Part shown: positions 62,601-64,000 of the stretch, piece after piece
How positions within the stretch are numbered: the first letter of the stretch is position 1
How the letters are laid out: each line of letters begins with the position of its first letter
NCBI GenBank assembly: GCA_964016985.1
Contig: OZ024833.1
Coordinates: 66,046,712 to 66,110,711, forward strand
DNA from: Anodontia alba
Lineage: Eukaryota > Mollusca > Bivalvia > Lucinida > Lucinidae
Direction: 5' to 3'
Length of the DNA: 64,000 nt
Made by a program: the position numbers and the translations under genes
The notes under the pieces: generated by a model
The model's database searches: none
What the model was told of the DNA's origin: nothing
Seen by the model: only the letters and a program-made list of their open reading frames with translations

Positions 62601-63983
62601 TACTATAGGAAAAAGTGAAAATATTTGATTTTTTAAAAACCAATGACTAGAATAAAACTTTTGGTGCACAGGTCATTACGACAAATGGTTTTGCATTAAT
62701 CCTCACATAAGTTTGCAAATTAACTTCTTCTGTATAATACGCCAAAGAAAAAAACAACTTTTTGAAAGATGTCGAAAGCACAGTGGAGTTATAACTCCAG
62801 ATAAGTCAATAATTGTGGCGATAATTTTCGATATTTTTGCTCCAAAACAGATCTTGTGGACACTCAGTGGAGTAAGGATGATCTTTCAAGATATGTTCAG
62901 ATGCAAAAATAACAAAATTAATCTTTTCATTATTCTAATTATCTGGAGCTACGAATCCAGCTAGCATTCTACTTAAATATACATTGGACCATTATTGGCC
63001 CAACAGGAATCCTGTTGGGCTAATAATGGTCCAATATACAATTAAGTAAAATACTAGCTAGGACTCAAGATGTATTTGTTTTCTAACCACTCAGTCACTC
63101 TCACACGTCAGCAACACTCCACTCAGCTCTTACCCGCAATTACCCTCCTCTCACACCAACTTATCTGATCCTCTGATGATGTTCCGTAAATTGCCTAAAA
63201 TTAAGCATCTGATTGATTGTGCTGGGGTTTAACGACACATCAACCCTTGTGGGTCATTTTGTGTCATCTCCCAGAGAAAGGGAGAAGAGAGATAGAAGAG
63301 ATAGTCGAGGAGATGAAAGACAGGAATAGGGGAGAAAGAGGAAAACGAATTGAAGTGAAGCGACAGAAGAAATAAAAACATTCCTCCTCTACCCTTATCT
63401 ACTGCAAGGACAGCAGACCTTGCCCAACTGTAAGCCAATCTCAGCTGGACGCCCATGCGATGTAAGATACATGACACCTTTGCCTCACCCAACCACCCCT
63501 AAAATTAAGTGTCTGACAAAACTGCATATGTTAACTGTGCAGACCCAGACCAGACTGCTCCTGTCTGATCAAGGTCTACAATGTTTGCCATTCCACTAAG
63601 TATTTCAAGAAACAACTGCACAAAAAGCAAAAATCAGGCAAAAAAAAAAAGTATGGAATAAAGTGCAGTGAAACCTGTGTAAGAGAGACACCATTGCAAC
63701 TGACTTTAAATATCGCTTGATGTGGAAAAGGTGTCTGTCTTATAAAGATACATGTCATGTAATTTTGCTAGCAAAATTACATGACATGTACCTTTATAAG
63801 ACAGACACCTTTTCCACATCAACCACTAAAGTCAATCTCAAAGGTGGCTTTCTTACACAGGTTTCACCGTGTTTGAAATTTTAGGGCATTTACTGTATGT
63901 AGAATTTATCACTCACCTGTTCATACAAGATAAAAACAGAATCACTGAATGTCTCTGCTGCCCATTTAACTACAGCTGAGGCA
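36094..63983 (-). CDS. LCMT2: tRNA wybutosine-synthesizing protein 4-like (TYW4/LCMT2), ten 3' exons of a larger gene
   Basis: Ten exons (63917-63983, 59775-59806, 56593-56683, 53898-54096, 52083-52337, 49241-49975, 43731-43828, 41263-41438, 38515-38644, 36094-36282) join with GT-AG introns and consistent phase into about 657 residues plus stop. The first four encode the end of an LCMT-type SAM methyltransferase domain: WAAETF, YEQ, NPNDAFG, DMNQFY and then [16 protein letters not shown]. The rest encode kelch blades ([38 protein letters not shown]) ending in [14 protein letters not shown]. This order is specific to TYW4/LCMT2, which methylates and methoxycarbonylates the last precursor of wybutosine on tRNA-Phe position 37. 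LCMT1, the PP2A methyltransferase, lacks the propeller. The N-terminal SAM-binding exons and promoter lie beyond the right edge. A ~170-residue linker in exon 6 makes the protein longer than usual for the family. Introns are full of mobile elements. Confidence 0.9.
36565..36772. repeat. Family R element
   Basis: GGATATGTGCGTCCAGCGAA to CACAAGGTGGCTC; two GATCAG hairpins. A small GATCAG-like hairpin with AATGAATCATCATGAGCC at 36380 lies upstream. Confidence 0.65.
36777..37000. repeat. TTAA-flanked element, family N/O-like subtype
   Basis: TTAACTCTTTCCCGCTAGTG to CCCAGCATGCAAAGAGTTAA; hairpin CCAGATCAGGCCCAACAAAA TGTCGGGCCTGATCTGG. A partial second copy is at 55437-55600. Confidence 0.8.
37080..37890 (+). 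repeat. Family T repeat (copy 2), split by a SINE
   Basis: GCAAACTTTTAGCATGATTT ... ATTTTCACTTTTTCCCACAG, then the SINE at 37257-37562, then GTTCAAAATTTCTGAAATTT ... TAGAAATTGCATAGGTCAGA. Confidence 0.85.
37257..37562 (-). repeat. Family I SINE with perfect 12-bp duplication
   Basis: Flanked by CTGCACAATATG at 37245-37256 and 37563-37574. Tail TTTGTTTGTGTTGAGGTTTT at the low end; B box (reverse) GGGGATTGAACCC; head ends GGCTCGGTGGCC-like. 306 bp. Confidence 0.95.
38005..38430. repeat. Family O element interrupted by a family P hairpin
   Basis: TTAACCCATTTCCAACTCAA to CCCAACTAAAATGGGTTAA. The outer halves match 40033-40260; the P element occupies about 38155-38338. Ends 85 bp from a TYW4-like exon. 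Confidence 0.78.
38155..38338. repeat. Family P hairpin, well preserved
   Basis: TTTCTTATTTCTCAACAAAA and TTTTTGTCGAGAAATAAGGA arms; perfect centre ACTCATTAGAAGCGCCTCAA TGAGGCGCTTCTAATGAGT. Confidence 0.82.
38515..38644 (-). CDS. LCMT2: TYW4-like exon, kelch blade
   Basis: 130 bases between ctttcag and gtaagt. It completes Arg and reads [20 protein letters not shown] then [20 protein letters not shown]. Kelch-like, with the usual double glycine replaced by FGV. Phase 0 out. Confidence 0.86.
38876..39220 (+). repeat. Two-unit tandem repeat, ~190-bp period
   Basis: TTTTGACCCCTAACCCCACC ... GGGGCAACTCTAGCACAGAG ... CCACTTCCTAGTATTAAAGG recurs as TTTTGACCCCTAGCCCCACC ... AGGGCAACTCTAGCACAGGG ... 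CAACTTCCTAGCATAAAAGA. Confidence 0.82.
39301..39585 (-). repeat. MITE family A
   Basis: CATCACGAAAACACGCCTAT to GGCGTGTTTTTGTAATG; hairpin AGAACCGCCTCGCTGAGGAGG TTCT. Confidence 0.92.
39810..40015. repeat. Family P element with a partly doubled right arm
   Basis: TACTCAATAGAAGCACCTCA GTGAGGTGCTTCTATTGAGT, then a second GTGAGGCACTTCTAATGAGT. Outer end AGCACCTTATCTGGAGTTAT. Confidence 0.78.
40033..40260. repeat. Family O element, best complete copy
   Basis: TTAACCCATTGTAGACTGAA to CCCAACTACAATGGGTTAA; hairpin CAGACGCAGCATTCTGCGGC ATCTG; inner CTATATATTGGAAGAGTCC. Confidence 0.85.
40776..40967. repeat. Family U element
   Basis: TTAACCCTTCTCTTGCTGAA to TTCAGCATGACAAGGGTTAA; half of the GATC hairpin is deleted (AGAAGCCAATTGATCTGG). 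Confidence 0.8.
40980..41200. repeat. Family N-type fragment beside a TYW4-like exon
   Basis: CCCAGAAAACAGGATTTGGC, GGCTCCTATGGAGTTAATTT and TGTCAAAACCTATCCC arms, CAGTATGCAAAGTGTTAA right end. A similar fragment is at 40400-40640. Confidence 0.5.
41263..41438 (-). CDS. LCMT2: TYW4-like exon, kelch blade
   Basis: 176 bases between ttttttcag and gtaatt. It reads [20 protein letters not shown] then [20 protein letters not shown] and ends in W-H-K-L. PRHSHTA, the double glycine and the Y-to-W spacing are kelch features. Leaves in phase 2. Confidence 0.91.
41563..42010. repeat. Family R element with an inserted hairpin
   Basis: CCTTCTGACATGTGCACCAA ... GCACAGTCTGGTCAG at the left and CAGACCGTGTGAATGCACAG at the right; in between GGTGCCACTGCTCGTATGAG lies in a 60-bp hairpin (AAACAATTGAAATTTAGGTG / CACCTAAATTTGCATTGTTT). 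Confidence 0.6.
42373..42540. repeat. MITE family N
   Basis: TTAATACTTAAAGCCCTGAT to CTCAGCGCTTTAA; left inner arm deleted. G'-like sequence precedes it (42180-42365). Confidence 0.7.
43067..43368 (-). repeat. Family I SINE with ~16-bp duplication
   Basis: Flanked by TCTTACTTTAATGTTT at 43051-43066 and 43369-43384. B box (reverse) GGCGTTGAACCCGCGACC; tail GTTTGTGTTGAGGTTTTACG. Confidence 0.94.
43436..43700. repeat. Family Q element next to a TYW4-like exon
   Basis: Hairpin AAATTTGCTCCCTGTGGGAA CAAATT, GGAAGTCACAGAAGTTGTCT; ends about 30 bp from exon 43731-43828. Confidence 0.75.
43731..43828 (-). CDS. LCMT2: TYW4-like exon, kelch blade
   Basis: 98 bases between attacag and gtaatc. It reads [20 protein letters not shown] then [12 protein letters not shown], a textbook kelch strand pair (double glycine, then Y..(6)..W). 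Directly beside a family Q hairpin element on its low-coordinate side. Confidence 0.9.
43951..44543 (-). repeat. Family I SINE split by a family J SINE
   Basis: GTTGAGGTTTTTATGGCTCA to CACACAATCTCCTGATCA, then the J element, then TCACCAGTCAGATAAGCGTC ... ACTGAGCCACCCAGGCCGG. Confidence 0.9.
44207..44492 (-). repeat. Family J SINE nested in family I
   Basis: Flanked by AATCTCCTGATCA at 44194-44206 and 44493-44505. Plus-strand sequence starts TTGATTGAGTTGGGGTTTAA; the purine-rich middle is AGAGAAAGGGAGAAAAGAGA. Confidence 0.93.
44560..44651. repeat. (AC)n microsatellite, ~45 units
   Basis: Uninterrupted AC run. Confidence 0.98.
44714..45072 (+). repeat. Family E element
   Basis: ACAGTATAACCTTAATGGCT to CATTGAGGTTCGACTGT; centre GTACTCATTAGAATTGCCTC ATCAAGGTGATTCTAATGAG. 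Confidence 0.8.
45155..45397 (-). repeat. MITE family B
   Basis: GGCCCAGTTGTTCAAAACTA to TTTGAACAACCGGGCCC; hairpin GTGAGTAACTTTTGCATAGC AAAAGCTACTCAC. Confidence 0.86.
45400..45895. other. Intronic sequence, nothing recognised
   Basis: AT-rich, no exon that fits the TYW4-like frame. AATACTGAAAATT is repeated at 45780-45810. Confidence 0.45.
45900..46097. repeat. Family U element
   Basis: TTAACCCAGATAGGTCCTGC to TTCAGCATGGCAAGCGTTAA; perfect hairpin ATCCAGATCAGTTGGCTTCT GAAGAAGCCAACTGACCTGG AT. Confidence 0.82.
46237..49166 (+). repeat. Long family K element with ~150-bp internal units, split by a hAT-like insertion
   Basis: Begins CAAGAGGGCTAAGCTGGCCC and TGTATCGCTCATCTGAG; ends ACGCCGCATGACGGACATTG ... 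CACATACTCAGGTGAACTAA. In between are about a dozen units, each with GCCATCTTGGATTTCCGATC, TTTTAGCTATTTTTGATCTA, AAGTTTCGAGTCAATTGGCC and TTCAGGAGAAGAAGTTCAAA. The end lies about 70 bp from the donor of exon 6. Confidence 0.85.
47328..48469. mobile_element. hAT-like non-autonomous element inside the K array
   Basis: Starts CAGTGCTCCAGATA and ends TATCTGGAGCACTG, a 14-bp inverted pair with the CAGTG...CACTG ends usual in hAT elements. Flanks GTCACTCG and CACCCCGA are both parts of the host GTCACCCCGATA motif, consistent with a worn ~8-bp duplication. It interrupts the K units. Short frames inside (47833-48021 minus, 48110-48436 plus) show no transposase motif that I can recognise. Confidence 0.75.
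49241..49975 (-). CDS. LCMT2: TYW4-like exon 6: kelch strands around a long polar linker
   Basis: 735 bases between aatttcag and gtgggt. The donor at 49240 (AATG/gtgggt) is chosen over the gtatta four bases further 3' in the gene, because only it keeps the frame with the next exon. The start ([20 protein letters not shown]) and the end ([14 protein letters not shown]) are kelch strands. Between them, about 49316-49820, lie ~170 residues rich in N, S, E, D and K, with repeated ERP motifs ([24 protein letters not shown]). This looks disordered and inserted in a loop of the propeller. Confidence 0.88.
50030..50170. repeat. Family P-like hairpin, asymmetrical
   Basis: GGTGATAATTCTGGGATAAC / ATTATCCCAGAATTATCATC outer arms around GAGGCCCTTCTAATGCATAC. 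One inner arm is missing. Confidence 0.65.
50175..51350. other. Intronic sequence without a supported exon
   Basis: Poly-G at 50265-50290 and A/C-rich 51225-51266. An 89-codon plus frame (50857-51126) has no domain and is antisense to the TYW4-like intron. Confidence 0.4.
51350..51515. repeat. Family P hairpin
   Basis: TCTCAACAAAAACATGTTGT ... ACTCATTAGAAGTGCCTTGC CAAGGTGCTTCTAAT. Confidence 0.65.
51517..51690. repeat. Family O fragment with the empty site of the family C insertion
   Basis: CCCATTGCAGTCTGGAGACC, hairpin CAGATGCCGCATTCTGCGGC ATCTG, then GCAAATAGTTCAACAATTTT, the uninterrupted sequence matching both flanks of 19351-19683. Confidence 0.78.
51690..52080. other. Intronic sequence
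   Basis: Poly-T at 52011-52027 and family Q-like pieces (AACTGGCCCAGAGAACTTGA also at 21052). Nothing else. Confidence 0.45.
52083..52337 (-). CDS. LCMT2: TYW4-like exon, first kelch blade
   Basis: 255 bases between tttgcag and gtatat. It starts in an acidic linker ([13 protein letters not shown]) and then encodes a kelch-type blade ([27 protein letters not shown], then [14 protein letters not shown]). Phase 1 in and out. Confidence 0.87.
52452..52808 (+). repeat. Family D element, best copy
   Basis: TAGTGAACCCTCGTTACAAA to AAAAAGGGTTGACTGTA; ACAGCATTTGTTCCCAAAAA and GTCATTATAACGAATTTTGT; hairpin TTAAAAATTGCCTCTCTGAG GCAATTCTAA. Confidence 0.78.
52810..53420. other. Intronic AT-rich sequence
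   Basis: No repeat or exon recognised apart from an A-rich run at 53257-53286. Confidence 0.45.
53420..53605. repeat. Family R element, eroded
   Basis: ACATTCAAGCAGTCTGAACA and GAAGACTCTGATGAGACCAC with GCATAGGCTGATTTCAGTGT. Confidence 0.5.
53616..53860. repeat. Family N element carrying a GATCAG hairpin (copy 2 of the pair)
   Basis: TTAACCCTTAAAGCACCAGT to GGCGCTTTAAGGGTTAA, both TTAA intact; hairpin CAGACTGCTCCTTTAGGAGC AGTCTG. Ends 38 bp from exon 53898. Confidence 0.9.
53898..54096 (-). CDS. LCMT2: TYW4-like exon, end of methyltransferase domain
   Basis: 199 bases between an A/T-rich acceptor (ttttag) and gtaatt. It reads [20 protein letters not shown] and continues through [20 protein letters not shown] to [16 protein letters not shown] and E.FDE.EEWHLKC.HY are hallmark motifs of LCMT1/LCMT2, and this exon gives the strongest family assignment. 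Leaves in phase 1. Confidence 0.92.
54207..54488. repeat. Mariner-type MITE with TA target
   Basis: GAGGGTGAGTCAATAAGTAA CCAGCCTA at the left and TAGGCTGGTTACTTATTGAC TCTCCCTCC at the right, flanked by TA at 54205-54206 and 54489-54490. 282 bp. The end sequence is typical of mariner. Confidence 0.87.
54560..54800. repeat. Family P-like hairpin, diverged
   Basis: TTTATAAAGGCATATGCTGA / AACATATGCTTTATAAAG arms around ATTCAAATGAGTACC, with outer GTGCGCTTAGGG and CTGCGCACTTATAGGG. Confidence 0.5.
54975..55440. other. Intronic sequence
   Basis: TTAACCCATTTATGCTGTGT at 54977 and CAGACGCCACATTTTC at 55120 are worn TTAA/GATCAG element remains; no exon. Confidence 0.4.
55437..55735. repeat. TTAA-type fragment joined to a family P hairpin
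   Basis: ACTCTTTCCCCGCTAGCAGC and hairpin CCAGATCAGGTCCGACTCAA CATCGGGCCTGATCTGG match 36777-37000; then TTTCTTATTTCTCCATGAAA ... TTTCGTGGAGAAATAAGAAA. Confidence 0.75.
55736..56200 (+). repeat. Dispersed element with a repeated 'CACCATTCTT' end
   Basis: GGTAACACTATAGGCCCTTT TCACCATTCTTTGAATGGTG GGGCATAAAA (55810) recurs as GGTAACACTATTTGCCTATT CCACCATTCTTCGAATGATG (56131). CTTAAACGAAAACTGCTAAT and CTTAAACACAAATCGCTAAC are a second pair. Confidence 0.6.
56312..56556 (-). repeat. MITE family B beside a TYW4-like exon
   Basis: GGGCCTAGTTGTTCAAAACT to TTTGAACAACTGGGCCC; hairpin GTGAGTAGCTTTTGCATTTG CAAAAGCTACTCAC. Ends 36 bp from exon 56593. Confidence 0.88.
56593..56683 (-). CDS. LCMT2: TYW4-like exon, methyltransferase domain
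   Basis: 91 bases between ttccag and gtaagt. It completes the split Met codon and reads [20 protein letters not shown] then [10 protein letters not shown], the 'G.PL..I..FPT...Q..RF...' block of LCMT-type methyltransferases. Ends in phase 0. Confidence 0.85.
56838..57010 (+). repeat. Family G element, eroded
   Basis: GGAACAGACAAGCCTTGTCA, CATAGATCAGACATCTCAGA CTATGCAATTTGATC and TTCAAATTATTGCACAAGTA. Confidence 0.65.
57015..57950. other. Intronic sequence with two small repeats
   Basis: TACCTTGAGCCCAGGACCCT and GACCTTGAGCCCAGGACCCT (57340 and 57478) are a pair. ACGTACATACGAGCTTACGT (57530) is a short palindrome. GCACTGTGTGGCCCTAGAAT and GCACTGCTCGGCCCTAGAAC (57793, 57823) are a 30-bp tandem pair. 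No exon. Confidence 0.6.
57949..58112. repeat. Long foldback, ~75-bp arms
   Basis: ATAGGGATTGAACATGGTTT ... GCCAGGTCCCTTGGGAGGTG pairs with CACCTCCCACGGGACCTGGC ... AAACCATGTTTGATCCCTAT around AACCGTGGCCTTCGGCCTCG. Only copy here. Confidence 0.85.
58431..58565 (+). repeat. Family G fragment
   Basis: GGCCTGAGCAAACAGTGTAG, CAGATGAGATGCCACAAAAT and CTTGTCCAAATTTTTGATAA. Confidence 0.65.
58578..59197 (-). repeat. Older family I SINE with perfect 12-bp duplication, split by a younger one
   Basis: Flanked by TAAAGTATGGTA at 58566-58577 and 59198-59209. Left part GTGTTGAGGTTTTACAGCCC to 58659, right part from 58975 to CACCGAGACCAGC. Confidence 0.93.
58672..58974 (+). repeat. Younger family I SINE nested in an older one
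   Basis: Flanked by CTGGGCAGGTTT at 58660-58671 and 58975-58986. Head GGCCTCGGTGGCTCAATTGG (A box), B box GGTTCAACCCC, tail CGTAAAACCTCAACACAAAC. Confidence 0.96.
59233..59495 (-). repeat. Family J SINE with 11-bp duplication
   Basis: Flanked by GTCTGAATACT at 59222-59232 and 59496-59506. Same body as 44207-44492. Confidence 0.93.
59775..59806 (-). CDS. LCMT2: TYW4-like 32-nt micro-exon, [11 protein letters not shown]
   Basis: A 32-base exon between tttctttcag and gtaagt. It continues YEQ with [10 protein letters not shown] and the first two bases of Met, the expected block after the YEQ motif in LCMT proteins. It leaves in phase 2. At this size a gene predictor could easily miss it. Confidence 0.82.
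59844..60074 (-). repeat. MITE family B beside the micro-exon
   Basis: GGGCCCAGTTGTTCAAAACT to AAACAACTGGGCCC; hairpin GTGAATAGCTTTTGCATTTG CAAAAGCTATTCAC. Starts 38 bp upstream (gene sense) of exon 59775-59806, just beyond its acceptor. Confidence 0.88.
60270..60480. repeat. Family N-type element
   Basis: TTCAGCAGATGAAAAATTGG ... AGACTTAGACCATTCGAGAC and CATCTGCTGAAAATTTTTAC. GTACATTGCAGTTAGTAACTGGATG at 60204 and ATACATTACAGTTAGTAGTT at 60484 repeat on either side. Confidence 0.5.
60694..60920 (+). repeat. MITE family B with one hairpin arm deleted
   Basis: GGGCCCAGTTGTTCAAAGCG to TTTGAACAAATGGGCCC; the centre reads GTGAGTAGCTTTTGCACATT TTTTCAGC, so the second hairpin arm is gone. Confidence 0.86.
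60925..61590. other. Intronic sequence, nothing recognised
   Basis: No exon fits the TYW4-like frame and no family matched. Confidence 0.4.
61600..61745. repeat. Family N-type interior with a tripled arm
   Basis: GAGGCTTTGAAATTTCCTGC is answered by GACAATTTGCATGAAATGCC and again by GACAATTTGCATGAAATGTC, as at 18370-18617. Confidence 0.6.
61960..62405 (-). repeat. Family I SINE, truncated head, split by a family A MITE
   Basis: GTGTTGAGGTTTTACGGCAC to GAGAACCA, then the MITE, then CACTTTTACTGGGCAGGATT ... GAAGTGAGAGAATATTGATT. A worn duplication (TGCTATAGTA / TTCTACAGTA) flanks it. Confidence 0.85.
62014..62294 (-). repeat. MITE family A nested in the SINE
   Basis: CATCACTAAAACACGCCTAT to GTGTGTTTTCGTAATG; hairpin AGAACCGCCTTGGCGAGGCGG TTCT. 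The SINE resumes without any duplicated bases if CAT...ATG is taken as the element. Confidence 0.93.
62956..63060. repeat. Foldback, family L (copy 3)
   Basis: ATCCAGCTAGCATTCTACTT and AAGTAAAATACTAGCTAGGA ends; inner perfect arms TTGGACCATTATTGGCCCAA CAGGA / TCCTGTTGGGCTAATAATGG TCCAA. Confidence 0.85.
63213..63497 (-). repeat. Family J SINE with ~19-bp duplication
   Basis: Flanked by CCTAAAATTAAGCATCTGA at 63194-63212 and CCTAAAATTAAGTGTCTGA at 63498-63516 (two mismatches). Confidence 0.93.
63530..63600. repeat. GATCAG hairpin relic
   Basis: AACTGTGCAGACCCAGACCA GACTGCTCCTGTCTGATCAA GGTCTACAATGTTTGCC. Confidence 0.6.
63666..63872. repeat. Full-length foldback with CAGTGAAACCTGTG ends
   Basis: Left GCAGTGAAACCTGTGTAAGA, right CTTACACAGGTTTCACCGTG; inner arms CATGTCATGTAATTTTGCTA / TAGCAAAATTACATGACATG and AAAGGTGTCTGTCTTATAAA / TTTATAAGACAGACACCTTT. 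Resembles pogo/mariner-derived MITEs. Ends 45 bp from exon 63917. Confidence 0.85.
63917..63983 (-). CDS. LCMT2: TYW4-like exon, methyltransferase domain (most 5' exon in window)
   Basis: It encodes [22 protein letters not shown] and ends in a donor (GT at 63915-63916). The frame stays open to the window edge, but a good acceptor (aatatttcag) lies at 63984 and the residues before it do not look like the family, so I end the exon at 63983. It enters needing two bases from an upstream exon and leaves in phase 0. Confidence 0.78.
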
Positions 63984-64000
63984 CTGAAATATTCACAAAT

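Larger units (their letters stand above)
61830..62750 (-). repeat. Family T repeat (copy 3), split by a SINE that is split by a MITE
   Basis: GACCTATGCAACTGCTATAG at 61939 continues at ACAGTAAAGTGATTTTTTTT (62417) and runs to CATAAGTTTGCAAATTAACT at 62706; the interrupting block is the SINE at 61960-62405. Confidence 0.85.

Noticed and set aside
63984..64000. Extending the first visible exon to the window edge (ICEYFS...)
   Set aside because: The frame is open, but an acceptor at 63984 and loss of family resemblance beyond it favour ending the exon at 63983.

Overview
This window is eukaryotic and AT-rich. It has spliced genes with GT-AG introns, no operons, and repeats filling almost everything else. 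The dense palindromic mini-transposons, tRNA-derived SINEs and recurring GATCAGACGCCGC hairpins are what I associate with bivalve molluscs, perhaps a venerid-type clam. That placement is inference from repeat character, not a database match.

Two protein-coding genes can be supported. (1) On the plus strand at 23198-24238 one uninterrupted coding exon, preceded by a clear splice acceptor, encodes a 346-residue secreted, probably GPI-anchored leucine-rich-repeat protein. (2) On the minus strand, from beyond the right edge down to 36094, ten coding exons in compatible phase encode the C-terminal ~657 residues of a TYW4/LCMT2-like protein: the end of a leucine carboxyl methyltransferase-type domain followed by a kelch beta-propeller. 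TYW4 finishes wybutosine, the hypermodified base at position 37 of tRNA-Phe. Exon 6 carries an unusual ~170-residue polar linker between propeller strands. The first exons lie outside the window.

Layout. 1-3.6 kb: mini-transposons (families A, C, B), a 100-bp tandem satellite and trinucleotide repeats that switch strand. 3.6-6.4 kb: AT-rich, with little recognisable. 6.4-10.2 kb: AAAT microsatellite, a dense cluster of GATCAG hairpin elements, a perfect foldback and a 108-bp tandem array. 10.2-22.6 kb: no gene; scattered MITEs, one SINE, SSRs. 22.6-24.5 kb: a 'CGGCCATCTTGGATTTCC' element, then the LRR gene, then a MITE 28 bp past its stop. 24.5-36 kb: MITEs only. 36.1-64 kb: the TYW4-like gene, whose introns hold nested SINEs, MITEs and a hAT-like insertion.

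The most interesting signal is in the repeats. Several MITE families with different ends (A, P, D, E) share one homologous central hairpin. Other families with TTAA...TTAA ends share a second hairpin built on CTGATC. Nested insertions preserve target sites, so one family can be shown to use TA, the SINEs to make 11-19 bp duplications, and family A to make none. Two unrelated SINEs share a 3' tail.

Family letters (A, B, C, D, E, F, G, K, L, M, N, O, P, Q, R, T, U, I-SINE, J-SINE) are my own labels for this window. No similarity search was possible; identities come from reading motifs and comparing copies with each other.
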